The translations under genes and the position numbers were made by a program. Below the pieces are notes generated by a model. The model was not told the origin of the DNA. It was given only the letters and a program-made list of their open reading frames with translations, and did no database searches. Positions 20,773 to 33,700 of a DNA stretch of 64,000 bases are shown here, one piece after another; within the stretch, counting starts at the first letter, position 1, and every line of letters begins with the position of its first letter. Source of the DNA: Lyophyllum atratum (lineage: Eukaryota > Basidiomycota > Agaricomycetes > Agaricales > Lyophyllaceae); assembly GCA_014905825.1 (NCBI GenBank), contig JACGCN010000018.1, positions 806,001 through 870,000 of the forward strand, given 5' to 3'.

Positions 20773-22332
20773 TTACTTCAAGGGAACCTCTGCCTGAACA
20801 ACCGACCAAAGGCCAGGTGCAGTCTTCTTTGCAGCAAGAACCGCAGTACGAAGTGATTCGGGAGCGCATCGCCATCGCCGCTGCTGGTCGCCATATGTTG
20901 ATTTCCTGTAATCACATCCATATACATGCTTGAAACGGTCCGGCATACTGGGAAATGACTTGACGGTCTCGGGGTCACCCATCTTCAGGAAGCCATGGAC
21001 CATATCAACAGCGTACAAGCCGTGGGGCCAGGGTTGTGAGTTTGGCGGGGCGGGCAATGGGGATACGAGGCTGATAGGCTGAGAAATAGAGCCGGAAGGA
21101 GTACTGGGTGACGACATCAGCTCATCACTCAGCGGTGACATCAAGCGGGCACGACGACGTTGGGGCTGCTGCGAGCCACTGTCAGACTCTCTCTTCATGC
21201 GACGCTTGGTGTCCTCGCCAAGGATCTGGAGTGTCTCGGGAGCAGTTGTTAGACGCCAGTTTGGCCAGTCTGGGCATTCCTGTATAACACTGATATTGGC
21301 AGGTTCACCATCCTGCAAGGCATTGTCAGCTCACATGCATGTAATTCCGAAGCACCAACATACCTTATCCCAGAAGATGAGTGTAAAGCGTCGCACTACA
21401 GACAAGTCCATGAATGGGCGACGCTTCTGAGGCTGATGTAGAACTGGTGCCGATGTATTATCAACATACTCACGCGCCCAGGATTCCGACATTTGCGTCG
21501 TAATTTTATTCGGGGCTCTGACTTGCTTTTCAACAACACTTGAGGGAGGTACGCGACGACGAGGGGTGGAGAAAGAGGGCAAGGTGGTTGAGGAAGATGA
21601 TGCCGTGTTCTGTTCTGTAGCTGGGATAGGGCTTTGTGAAAGGGATAACTGTACAGCTAAGCGTAGGTCGGCATCCTCGTCAATGGAGACATTGTCGAAC
21701 TCGTTGAAGGGTGGTATCGGAGAGGGAGAGTGGCCTAGGTTGATATCAAACTCATAATCTTCACGCTCTTGTCGTTCTTGTTCTTGAAGGGTACGGACTC
21801 GAAGCTCATGCATAGGTCCACTAAACTCGCTAGGGAAAGGATCTAAGGACACCAAAGGTAAGGGCTCCTGTACGGTAACGCGCATCTTGCTCTTCTGTCT
21901 TTCTGAAAGGCGGGCTTCTGTATGGGTCTTGACAAGGCATGTTCTTTGCTGTTGAACGCAATGCAGACGGCACATTGTATTGGCACATTGCTGATCCAAT
22001 CGGCCTGACTTACAGCCAGAATAGCGGCACAAATTCCGATCTGGTTTTGATTGTGGAAGAAGAAGCGGTACAGCTGGAGTTACAGTTGGGCGAGATGGCT
22101 GAGTGGAAGGGGCTGCGCCAGGCTGGAAGAAGAACCAGTACGGCTTGTTGTCGGCATGACGAGAAAAGCACTGGAGGCGGGAAATTACAGTAAGCGGGTG
22201 GCTCGAGGGGGCATAAATGCTCACATTCAAGTAGTATTGCCCAGCATGATCTCCGCCAGCTGCATATTTCAGAGAGACGTGTGAATGGCAGGATGGGCAG
22301 ATGTTCTGGTCGGATTCAAGAGACGGGTACAT
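20773..22332 (-). CDS. GRF-like zinc-finger protein, Agaricomycete family, unknown role
   Basis: Three exons (22332-22225, 22170-21364, 21312-20773) give 484 residues; the introns are 54 and 51 bp. Splicing the first intron joins ICPSCHSH to GQYYLNCFSRH and PYWFFF, forming a GRF-type zinc-finger pattern (CxxC ... GQYYxxC ... WFFF). A second Cys cluster follows (CRYSGCKSGRLDQQC, MCRLHC), then acidic and Ser-rich linkers. The C-terminal part resembles a helical domain seen in this family (YGDQQRRWRCAPESLRT, then GLWSVVQ). GRF fingers bind single-stranded nucleic acid in other proteins; that role here is inference. The family is abundant and of unknown function in mushroom fungi. The ATG at 22332 puts the finger close to the N-terminus. 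Confidence 0.75.
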
Positions 22333-24600
22333 GATGACAGGATAGACAGCAGTATCCAGCAATAGAAAAGAGTTGTACAATATCTGAGAGGGAGGTACGC
22401 TAGGTGCGACGGCGGAGGCAGCGCGATGGTTGGTTCAGACTTCACGGTCAACACTACACGTGTTACGACGTGTACATGTCCGAATCTCGATCAGCCGCCG
22501 GTCTGCCGCCGATCCATCTCAACCGGCTGACGCCGACCTTTCCAAATGCCAGATTTACTGCTCGCACGAGAATCCTTTCCGTTGGCGGTGCATTATATCT
22601 ATGCAATACCTCTCCGAAACTTGATTTTTCGCGCTGGTCACCCTCCCAGGCACGAATGGCATTATAAGAGCCTATAAAGCAGCCGCACTCGCTTTTGGAG
22701 TGTGTTCTGCCCGATGAATCACTGTCAACTAGAGGCATTGGCAAAGGTACACGTTATACGTCGTTCAAAATTCCGCCACTGAGTGACTGGCTACAGTGAC
22801 CGCGTCCCAAGGTAGCTTGCAGGGTATTGAATCATTCAGCGGCGGAAATTATGACCAGAGAAAACAATATCTGCTTCCTTCGGTCCTCAATCGGCGGCAA
22901 CAGTCAACTGAGGTGCGGAAGCGACGAATGCTCCTCAAGGTGGAGGGTACGCCAAAAAGCCACTTGTCTGCGTCGACAAGTTTTGACACCATAGTAGACT
23001 GAACGTGTATTCTCCTGTGGAGTGGTAAATCTGTAGCGATTCGAGGCGTCGATGGCCCGCACACGGCCGCTACCTCCTACAGCCAGCTGCCGCCTCAGGT
23101 ATCCTAAGCTATCCTCAGCCGCCGGCCCGCCCTGGTTCCTGGTCCTTAAGAATAATATCATTGTCAACGAAGAGTCGATAAAGCCCAAGCCGGACAGTAC
23201 TGCTTCTTCCGTGCGACTTCTCGTGGTGACTTCTCGAGGAGCAGTCCCACTGATCCGCTACTCCTCCACCCGTCTTCTAGCGTTACCAACCCCTTGATCA
23301 CTTGGGCACTGGTTATATAATTCGCAAGGACGATCTGAGCAAATTGAATATACAGTACTTTGACCTTTGGAAGAAGCTCTCGCATAACAGTGATAACACC
23401 CTGCAATGTCGAAACCAAAACTTGACTCTCTGGCGGCGAAAACTTTGAATTTGTACGATGATGGGGATGAAATCATGATGAAGACGGCGTTACACGTGTT
23501 GGTTTGTTCCACCACGTCGCCAAGCTTTCCGAGCCGATTTCGCCTCGCCATCCTTCTCGAGTCTGCATCCTCGCCAGGTAGCAGCCCAGTCTTTCATCCT
23601 TCGTGAAGACTCATCTATTCTGGAAACTGTAACACCTACTGTCAGCGACGACAGCAAGTGTTCACCAAAAACACAACGAACCTTGAATGGCACATGGCGA
23701 GGCCAAAACTGTTCCTAAATCCGGACGGCTGACCCGTTTGCCTCGCAGGACATCATTACAGCGGACATGCCGCCTAGCCCTTGGTTACTCCCATCTGGTG
23801 GCCAGTACCATGTAGTGATGCCGACTATTCTGCGAGTCGTTTGCTACATTTGGTTCCGCAAGAGATCTACAATTTGTTGCAGCTCATTGACTGGTATAAA
23901 GTGGCTCAGTTTACCCCACGAGCTTGGAATCGCTGATTCCCATTTGCTTTTAGTGAGGATTGCACAAGGCTCGGGGTGGAAGAACCAGGCATTCCCTCGG
24001 CATTCCTGTAGTTCAAACTTCAGCCTCATACGACCTAGGAGTCCCTATGACAGATCATCAGAGGAAAAGTCGCACGACCTGTCCAGCATTCCCAGAATTG
24101 CAGGCTACAGTGATGGAGACAGCAGGCCGCCAAATTTTATTCCGCGTTCCCTACTTGCGTACTGCCAAGTCTGCTTTCTGACTCATAAAATCCCCACGAC
24201 TGATTAATCGGCTTGTTGAGATGACTAGGCAGTTGTAGGCAGTCATTATGCCTTCCGAGGGTGTGCCTTTAAACCTCGTGGTGAACGCTAGAATTCAAGG
24301 GTCCGTTGATCTACAGATGGAGGTATCAGTAGTCCCACTGTGGAAAGCCGGTCTCTGGAAACTGGGAGTGGTCTTGATGGGGAAAGCTCATGACATCAAT
24401 CGCGATGGGTTGCTGGGTGGGTGTGTTTGGCATCCCCCAAACTCAGATAACATTGCTGATGAATGATCCAGCTGCTATGTCCGCCACTCTCTTTTCGACG
24501 TTTCCACATTGGCACTGCAGAGGAGGCGAGTTCGCCCATCTACTTGGGTTCTGGATTTAAAGCGGGGCCGTGCTTTGCTCCCTCTTTTTTCTGCTTCACC
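22333..24600. other. Gene-poor stretch
   Basis: Several open frames of 60-150 codons exist on both strands, but none has recognisable family features, a convincing intron arrangement or a consistent frame. I cannot support a gene. Decayed sequence is possible around 23260-24030. Confidence 0.3.
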
Positions 24601-25835
24601 ATGGCCCCCATCACGATAGTCGAGGCCAGGATAGCCGCCTTCTTCGTCGAGAGCGTCATCTTGGGCCTCTATATGGTCACCTTTTTCCACACCGCCCTCT
24701 CTTTGTTCTCCACGGGCTCGCGATGGAAGAAATACCGGGAGCTCAACCATGGCATGGTTATTGTTGCGATGCTTATGCTCTTCAACACGACTATGGCGAG
24801 CGCTACGAGCTTTGTTATTACTTGGCGAGCCTTCGTCCAGCCTCCCCCTGGAGGCGCTACCGAAAGCTTCAGTGAAATAACGAATTGGGCTGTCATATTC
24901 AAGGTGTCTTTCCTCACGTTGTGGATATTCTACGCCATTCTGACCCATACATAGTCCGCCACGCTCCTTACACAAACAACCATTGGGGATGCGATGCTGG
25001 TAGGATCGAACCCATATACGAACTTTCTTAATCGCTCATAATCTGCGCAGATATATCGGTGTTGGGTCGTTTACGCACGTTCATGGCTAGTGGTTGCATT
25101 CTCCATACTGCTGTGGCTGGGCGGTACAGTCTGTTCAGTCTTTCTCGTTTACTACGAGATCACATTCAAGTCGCACGGCCTTGTGAGCGCGAGCAAGCTT
25201 CACCCCTTCGGAGTAGCTTTTTGGGCGTCAACGGTGGCCTTAAATGTCATCACAACTGGTACTTTTTTTATTACGTTGGGACCAACGCGTATCATACTAA
25301 GCCAAAGCCAGGGCTTCTTGTTTGGCCGATATGGAAGGTTTCTCAGCAACACGACGAGTTTGCATACCATAGCTCGCCGTCCCATCGTAATAACATGATG
25401 AGGCACGTAATGCAAGTCATCATCGAATCCGGCGCATTATACACCGTTATGGCGTTCTTGACGTTTGTGACATACACCTCGAAGAGTAATTCTTTATACA
25501 TTGTCTCCAGCGCGGTGCGTAGATCTTGACCCTGCATCCATTGCCGCATTTCTGACACTGGCATATTGCAGGAGGTCGGCGTCGCCGGAATTGCTTTCAA
25601 TCTCATAATTATCCGTACCGCCAAAGCAACGCGCAACAGGATGTCAGTCCTTGGGGGAAGCACTCTACCCCTTCATATCATGTCTCCTCGGGAAACTGCA
25701 GGAACCGTGGATGATAAAACCCATGTGCGGGTTTTGGTTTCTCGTGATACAGTCCGTGACAATTACAAAAATCAGACAGTATCTGGTCGAACAGACCAAA
25801 TAAAGGTTGGGCGTGACTCCTACCAGAACAATTAG
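24601..25835 (+). CDS. Seven-helix membrane protein, Agaricomycete-specific family
   Basis: Five exons (24601-24903, 24955-24999, 25051-25258, 25312-25514, 25572-25835) join to 340 residues; the small 45-bp exon encodes TLLTQTTIGDAML. Seven hydrophobic segments are visible, with the family's typical phrases: FFVESVILGLYMVTF near the N-terminus, QTTIGDAMLIYRCWVVY across exons 2-3, a LWxxWKV loop, ESGALYTVMAFL, and GIAFNLIIIR before a polar cytoplasmic tail of about 75 residues. The topology suggests a seven-transmembrane, receptor-like protein of the plasma membrane. Ligand and partners are unknown, and homology to classical GPCRs is not established. Confidence 0.82.
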
Positions 25836-26477
25836 GTTTTCTTGTGGACTAATACAAGTACGTATGTAATTGTGAAATCGTGTAATCCAAATCTGTACTC
25901 GATGTGGTTGTTATTATTCAATCGGGAGTAGAGCGGTCCGGCTGACTCTGCCATTGGACCTGCATATACTTGATACACTAGGAACCGCAGGGTCAGGATG
26001 GCACAGGCTCTTCACGTCGGCATCTCGTTTCTCTACCTGATGGGGTGCTTCTGTAGCACCAACAGAACCCTGAGATTCCAAGTTCTCTTGATAGATCAGA
26101 TAAACGATTCTATGTATTCTACGGAATGCGTGTGTTACACGGCTGGACCACCAAAGTGAGGGAGCTGAACAGTCACTGACCCGATAGCTCTACGATGCCC
26201 ATCTCCCCGGTGCTCCACAATTTAAAAACCGTCAAACCAGAGAATGCGGGAGAACCTCGATTTCAATAACTTGAAGTTCAAGTTCAAGTACTAGTACTCA
26301 ACGTAACATTGGCACGTGGTAAGGCATCTCCGACTCCTCCGCGCCGGGAGTCCTTTGAGGTCCTTTGAAATTGTTGTTGACGACACCTTTCTGCGCAGTC
26401 ACACTCTTCAGCTAAAAGTTAAGCTATGGTTCGGTTGAAAACAACAGGTGCGAGTGTCCATTCACTAATACTAGCAA
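25836..26477. other. Intergenic
   Basis: This stretch lies between convergent 3' ends. No coding or RNA gene is supported. Confidence 0.4.
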
Positions 26478-27571
26478 TCATACGTATTTGAGGGCGTTTG
26501 TGCATGTACCGACGTTCTCCAAGCCAACTTCTACGACATCTCCGTTGGTTAACCATACTGGATTGGCCTTCCCGAGATTCACACCGCTCGGCCTGCCAGT
26601 GATGAATGCAACCGTCAGTCAACGAGGTCTACCCTTCGGCTGTAGGGAATATACTCACGTTCCAGTGAAAATGACATCTCCAGGGAGTAAGGTCGTGCCC
26701 ATCGAGAAGAACGACACGAGGTGCTTGACGCCGAAGATCATGTTGGCGGTGGTATCGTTCTGCATTGTGACCCCATTGACCTTCGTCCATATATTGAGTG
26801 TTTGTGGATCGGGGATGATATTAGTGGAAACGATAGCGGGGCCCCAAGGTGCCCAGCCGTCGGCCCCCTTGCCCATAGAGTATTGGGGCTGGGGTTCTCC
26901 ACCACGGTCGATCTGCCAGCCACGATGCGACACGTCGTGACCTACAGAGAAACCTAGCACATGGTCCAGTGCCTCTTCATCGGTGATGTTGAAAGCCTTC
27001 TTCTTGATTACAACCACAAGCTCAGTCTCGTAGTCCATGGTCGAGGTGAAGTTCCCCTGCGTTTGGTAGCCTTCGCTGATCGGGATATTGTCGCTAGGAG
27101 TATTGAGTGCCGTGAAAGGTTTAAAGAATAGGATAGGCCAGCCAGGAATGGGTTGTCCCGCCTGTGAGTAGGTCAAACAACATTCAGAGGATAAAACCTT
27201 AGCTATGAGTCACCTCGCCGTCGTGTGCGGCATAGTTGAAACCCACGCAACGAACGGTCCTTACACGTTCGTTTGGAAGAGGAGAAAGAAGCTTCTTGAT
27301 CGACTAGAGAGTAGAGCACACGTCACTCTCGTGTCGGTCAAACATGCTGTTGAGAATTCACCTTGACTTGTTTTGTGATCGTGAAATTTCCAAGAATGTC
27401 GCCCTGGATCACTCTTGCACTCGTACTTTTGGAGGCATCGGTCGTATTATTGGGAAGGATGGCGTCACCAGTGTATTCGCGACCATCTGTAGATATGAAC
27501 CGCACAAAGCGCTGCGCTTCGACGGCAAGGGAGAACGCACAAAAGAGTAGAAAACGGCTTGCAACGCGCAT
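26478..27571 (-). CDS. Fumarylacetoacetate hydrolase family protein with signal peptide
   Basis: Four exons (27571-27362, 27303-27214, 27161-26659, 26592-26478) join to 305 residues. The C-terminal FAH fold is clear: RCVGFNYAAH, the metal-site region MDYETELVVVI, GFSVGHDVSHRGWQ, WAPWGPAIVS and FTGTPSGV near the end. Members hydrolyse or decarboxylate acylpyruvate-type C-C bonds using a divalent metal bound by an Asp and two Glu; the exact substrate cannot be told from sequence. Residues 1-19 form a typical secretory signal (MRVASRFLLFCAFSLAVEA), and NxT/S sites follow (PNNTT, GNFTI), so this copy is probably exported, unlike the cytosolic or mitochondrial norm. Confidence 0.87.
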
Positions 27572-30500
27572 GGCAAAGAGGCACGAAGATCACATCGGAT
27601 GGTCCTGCTTAAATATGTTTTCTGTGAGAGATTCCAGAGTGTAAATAATCTTCGTGTGGGCCCCCTTTTTCTTCTTGGAGGATACGGGGCCCCATGGTGC
27701 AAGGAGAAATCGCACAGCCCATACGCACCGAAAGCCTGGAGATCACACGGCAATGACGTTTCGTACTCGATGTGCATATAACATCACCACATCACCACCG
27801 AATTACTTGTCGATCGATGACACCAGACGCAGGTCTTTTCTCAGACAAATGGACACGCATCGTGCAAACGTCAGAACCAACGTCCCTTCCCTTAGCGTAG
27901 TCCGGAATAGAAGGAGCTCCGAAAAGCCTGTGGAGTCGAAGTAAGCTGATCCCTCAGCTCTTTAAATGATAGCAGGACCGTGAAAGGGAGAATCTTGTAC
28001 CTGCCCTACATATATTTATGGTCTTTGCTTTCCACAACCGCATCTTGTGATCCGAATCCATGACGCAAATGCCTGCAGTTCCTTCGGCATCTCCACCTGA
28101 TGTCGGCATGTAGCCGCTGTCCACGGTCCGACGAAGAAGAAAGGTTGACATGAGAATTCTAGGTCAAATCATGTCTCTACCGCCTCCACGATCCAGGAAT
28201 CTTCATTCCTGCGATCTCACAAGTTGGCTTCGGTTGGCCAACTTCTGTCCCATGGTCGTCACGTCCTGCTTGAGGCTAGGGTTTTGTCTATGAAGCTTGC
28301 TGTCAAGTCTCTAGCGTTAAGCTCCAAATATTCCGGGACCCGCGCAGAAATCGTGAAACCAGACTCCAAAGGAATAGGAATGGCTTGAATAGGATTCATG
28401 ACCTCGGTGGGACTTCAAGAGATTGAATGAGGGTCTTTCTGGGTGAGGTCTGGCCAGGTCCAAAGGATCTGAGCTTGTAAGCCACAATTACGAGTAGAAA
28501 CTTCAAATCTCGAAAAAAAAAAAATCAAACCGGCGGAAGCTTTGAGCGCTCGTTTAGCTCAATGATATTATGCTGAAGAGTAGGTCCGCGAATACCTTAG
28601 AGCCTGTAGTCGCCTAGAACCCTCTGTAGGCGAGCCTCCCGGGTGGTCTACACCTTACATCTGAATTCTGATCAGAGCGTACGCAGAATGGTCGGCACCG
28701 TTGTGTACACAATCTCGGCGCCCTTAGAAAATGATAAACTGCAGTGCTAGGAAGGAGGTTAATTTTGAGGATTCAGCTGTCGACGGCGGCGGCGCTGCCT
28801 GCCAAGCTAGGACATCCTAGAGGTATAGGAGGGATATATGGTATATATCTGGAGAAAGACATGGAGCGGGGCGTTCTGGTGGGACTCGGGGGACGCCAGT
28901 CCTGCAAACGGATCAGGCCATGTATGAACGAGTTGATTGAGCAAGATATAGGAGAGGCAAACAAAAGCTCACGGGCCGCCGTCGTCGATGATCATCCAAT
29001 ACAGGACAGGGACCTGATCAAGGTGTGGAATATAAGGTGGCCGGCGAAGCGTTTCTAAACGAATGCCAGAAGCGATAGGCCGTAGCAACGTGGATTCTGG
29101 ATTGTAACGTTAACACTAAGAAAATTTTACTATGGCGCGATAACGCCCGTTTTTACCCTTTAGTTATGTGAGGCGAGGACATGTGGATACTGTCTAGTGG
29201 CATGGAATGGATCTCGTCGGATATTACGGGGATGGTGGTCTGAACGGCATGCAATCAAATGAGTCCGCACAGAAGTGATTTAACATCCCCCGAGAAGAAA
29301 GCGCGATAAAATAGCAAGACAAGCGACAGTATTCGGAACAGCGTTCATCATGATAGGATAGTTCGAGCCAGATAAAAGGGATCCACAAGTAGCAACGCCG
29401 ACATAAACGTCGCGGATATGACGGCCAACCACCAGGCAAGAGATGGTCAATGTTAAGATTGACCAAATTGCTGCAATTTCTTGCAAATACTCCTGCGGTT
29501 CGAGAGGACGTGAACGGAATTACCTTCGAATCGGATACATCACCAAGCCTCAAAGCATGAGATTATGAATAATAAAGTAGTGAGCGTCCTTACCATCCTA
29601 TTATAGCCTTGTGCGAGGCGCAGCGGTACAAGGTTAGGCGGCTGGATGATACCGCTGCTCATACCCAGAATAGCGTACAAGTGCTCTGCGTAAGCACACG
29701 GCATCCACAAATGACGCCAAAAGGTCTCGAAATTGAAAACCATCTTCGGGGCGCCGCCCGCTGAGATTGCCGAGTCCGCCGAAGAATACGATACTGACTT
29801 GGACTCTGACATTGTGCATGCCGAAGGTCCCTGGAGCTTCGGAATAACTGCAGGCAGCAAATGCAGAGGAATCCCATGTTTGATCCGAAGCGCTAAGCAT
29901 GTACGATGGGTGTTACGGCTGCGTTGTTGCTTATCACCAATAGATCAAGTGTCTATAGAGATAGTGCTGTGCTTGGGCGAATGGGAGTGGCGGAACCGAT
30001 GAGTTCAATGGAAGGGATAGGGCTACACGCACGCACAAGCGACACATACAAGCCAGAAGCGGAGGCGGTGCTACAGTGATCAGGCGAGGAGGGTTGGTTC
30101 AGAAAGATTCTTCTACGCTTAGGAGCAAAGCCAATAGATGCATTTCTTCACGAGGGGTGGCAACGGGAGATGTGATGGCGTTGAGCACCTTCAATTATCA
30201 TGGCTCCAACGACAGCCGACGCCCGACCGGTCTAATTATCCACATGCCGCAACATGAGATATTAGCGGATACATGAGTTATCAGTGGACGTCACAATAGT
30301 TCTGATATCGACAGAGTGCTGGATTACACTTACCATAGAGTTCGTCATACACATAGGAAACGGTGTATACCCTGACGAAGTTCGACGTTGCGAGTCACCA
30401 GGGCGAGAACTGGCCTCCAGAAACGACGTGGGAAATACTTACATAATGGGATCACAACAACTTGTAATTTAGGTTACAACTGCTTTCTCGGATTCTACTT

Positions 30501-30764
30501 TCGACTGGCTCAAGGTCTCACAATGTTACCTGCAGCTGTCATATGCTGTCGATCTGCCCCCTTCCGCTGCAATTCCTCGATCCGGAGTCCTTTCAGAAAT
30601 CCTATAAAGGGCGCGTCAAACTCATGACTTTTCCCCATCCTTCGAGGAACCACTCCTGGATACCCCGTCAGTCTCATAATCTCTCTCAGCACTCTCCATC
30701 CTCAGCTTAGTCTCTCAGCCTTTGATATCGCGATACTCGATATCTATCGCTCGTTTGATTTACG
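27572..30764. other. Long gene-poor stretch
   Basis: No intact gene is supported over 3.2 kb. On the minus strand at 29860-29280 a hydrophobic fragment (IAAIWSILTLTISCLVVG and neighbours) could be the remains of a multi-exon membrane protein, but the exons do not join in one frame. The end of the stretch (about 30500-30764) must contain the promoter of the large repeat-protein gene. Confidence 0.3.
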
Positions 30765-33700
30765 ATGCCTCCGATGAATAAACTCCTTCCCCTCTTCCTT
30801 CTCGTTGGAAGCACTGCCCTCGCCAAGCCACTTGAGGCGCGTCAGTCCTTCAGAGTACGTGCAAGTCTCTAAACTTTGCTTGAACTCGGCTGATGTTGGC
30901 AATCGATCATAGGATCTCGACTGTTCTCTCAACCCGCAGACCCGCTGCTTCATTCTCGGCGTGCCGTTCAATGACCCTCGTGAGGCTCTTAGACGCGTAA
31001 AAGAGGGCGGTCGCCACTGCTCCAATGATGTCAATCACCGCCTTCTCGTCTCCCTTTTGTCAAAGTGCATTGAGCACGACGGCCGCGATTTCCGTTGCGA
31101 TAATAACGAGTCCGAGTTCCCCGACAGCATGGTAACCTTCTCTCGCGACTGCTGCACCTTGCGCGACCCCAGATTTGTGATGGATATGCTCGAATGCAAG
31201 GAGGGCAATGGCGGAAATGGTGGTGACGGTGGTCGTGGAGGGAACGGTGGAAATGGTGGAAATGACGACGGCCACCGGGAAGATTGCGACGGGGAAGGTT
31301 GCGACCGGGAAGATTGCGAGGAGCACGGAAAGTCAGAGGCTGGCAATGGTGGCAATGGTGGCCGAGGCGGAAATGGTGGAAATGGTGGAAATAGGAAGCG
31401 TGGAGAGCGCTCGTCTGGTGCTGGTGATGACCGCAAAAGTCACCGGCGTAGATGGGAGGACGAGCGTGGCGCTGGTAACGGCGGACGTGGCGGGCGAGGT
31501 GGAAATGGCGGAGACGGTGGCAACGGTGGCAATGATGAGGGCGACCGAGGTGGCTGCTGGGGTGGCTGCCGTGGCGGCTGCCGTGGCGAGTGTCGTGGAA
31601 AAGATGAAGCTGGAAATGGCGGAGATGGGGGACGTGGTGGTAGGGGCGGCAATGGCGGCGACGGCGGCAATATGGATGACAGGCATCGTTCGTGGCGCCG
31701 AGGGAACAGAGACGGTGGAAAAGATCGTCGCGTTTGGCGCAGAGATGGGGGAGGTGATGGCGGCCGCGGTGGACGCTCTGGAAACGGCGGCGATGGCGGC
31801 AACGGTGGAGATGACAACCGTCGAGGAAGGTCTCGTTCGAGGTCTCGCTCCCGTGGTAGCAGGTCCCGCTCCCGTAGCAGCAGCAGGTCACGCTCTGGTA
31901 GCAGCAGGTCCAGCTCCTGTAGCAGCCGATCCAGCTCCCGTGGTAGCAGGTCTCGCTCCCGGAGCAGCAGCAGGTCTCGCTCCCGTAGCAGCAGATCCCG
32001 CTCCCGTAGCAGCAGATCCAGCTCCCGTAGCAGCAGATCCAGCTCCCGTAGCAGCAGGTCCCGCTCCCGTAGCAGCAGGTCTAGCTCCCGTAGCAGCAGA
32101 TCCAGCTCCCGTAGCAGCAGGTCCCGCTCCCGTAGCAGCAGGTCCCGCTCCCGTAGCAGGAGCAGGTCCCACTCCCGTAGCAGGAGCAGATTCCGCTCCC
32201 ATAGCAGTAGCAGGTCTCGCTCGAACTTCCATAGACGCTCTCTTCGGATCCTCCGCAGAAGTGGCGGAGGTGATGGCGGCGACAAGCATCGTTCATGGCG
32301 CAGAGGAAACGGAAAAGGTGGCAAAGATCGTCGCATCCGGCGCAGGAGCGGCGGAGGTAACGGCGGCGCTGGTGGACGCACAGGAAATGGCGGCAGAGGC
32401 GGCAATGGTGGAGATGACGATCGTCGAGGAAGGTCACATTCCCGCAGTAGCAGCTCGTCCAGCTCAGGTAGCAGCTCGTCCAGCTCGAGTAGCGGCTCGT
32501 CCAGCTCGAGTGGCAGCCACAGGTCCAGCTCCCACAGCAGCAGCAGCTCCCACAGCAGCAGCAGCTCCCACAGCAGCAACAGCACCCATAGCAGCAGCAG
32601 CCACCATAGCAGCAGCAGCTCCCATAGCAGCAGCAGCTCAAGCAGTTTTTCGATCCTCCGTAAACGCTCTGGTCGCGTAATCCGTAGGGGTGGAGGAGGT
32701 GGCGGTGGCGACAAGCATCGCTCATGGCGCAGAGGAAACAGAGACGGTGACAAAGATCGTCGCGTTTTGCGCAGAGACAAGGGAGGTTACAGCCACGATA
32801 AGATTCGTTCATGGCGCAGAGGAAACGGACTCGGTGGCAAGGATAATCGCGTTCGGCGCAGAAGCGGCGGAGGTAACGGCGGCGCTGGTGGACGCACAGG
32901 AAATGGCGGCAATGGCGGCAGTGGTGGAGATGACGATCGTCGAGGAAGGTCACATTCCCGCAGTAGCAGCTCGTCCAGCTCGGGCAGCAGCTCGTCGAGC
33001 TCGAGTAGCGGCCACGGGTCCAGCTCCCATCATAGCAGCGGCAGCTCCCACAGCAGCAGCAGCTCCCATAGCAGCAACAGCACCCATAGCAGCAGCAGCC
33101 ACCATAGCAGCAGCAGCTCCCATAGCAGCAGCAGCTCTAGCAGTTTTTCGATCCTCCGTAAACGTTCTAGTCGGGTCCTGCGTAGACGCTCTGGTCGGGT
33201 CCTTCGTAGAGATGGAGGAGGTAATGGTGGTGACGGTGGACGCGCTGGAAGAGGTGGCGATGGCGGAAATGGCGGAAACCGTGACGGCCGCGACAGATCT
33301 TGTTCCCGCAGCAGGTCCTGCTCAGACCGCCGTAGCAGGTCTCGCTCCTGTAACAGCAGCAGGTGTCGCTCGAATCGTCGCAGCAGATCTGGCAGGGGCC
33401 GCGGGTCTGGTGGTGACGGTGGTCATGGAGGTGACGCCGGCGATGGTGGGCGAGGTGGCGATGGTGGCAATGATCGAAATCGCCGCGTTTGGCGCAGAGG
33501 CAATAAGGGGGGTGCCCACTCTAACGGGAAGCCCAGCAAACATCCCCGTCTCCATCGTCGCTTCTTCCCCTTGAAAGGGTTTAAAGGGTTGCATAAGTCT
33601 GTTCCAGTCGGTCGAAGAGGACTCGTTGGTGGTAATAAGCGTAGAGGATTCGATGGTGGTGACAATGGCGGTGACGGTGGACGTGGAGGTAACGGAGGTG

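Noticed and set aside
23844..24207. Overlapping open frames on both strands around 23.8-24.2 kb
   Set aside because: Phrases such as HFIPVNELQQIVDLL look protein-like, but no start, splice sites or family could be supported.
28541..28620. A second tRNA-like A box (TTTAGCTCAATGATATTATGC)
   Set aside because: No B box or acceptor pairing was found at the right spacing.
29224..29860. Possible minus-strand membrane-protein gene in two or three exons
   Set aside because: The hydrophobic fragments look protein-like but the putative splice sites do not join them in one frame, and no start or family could be fixed.
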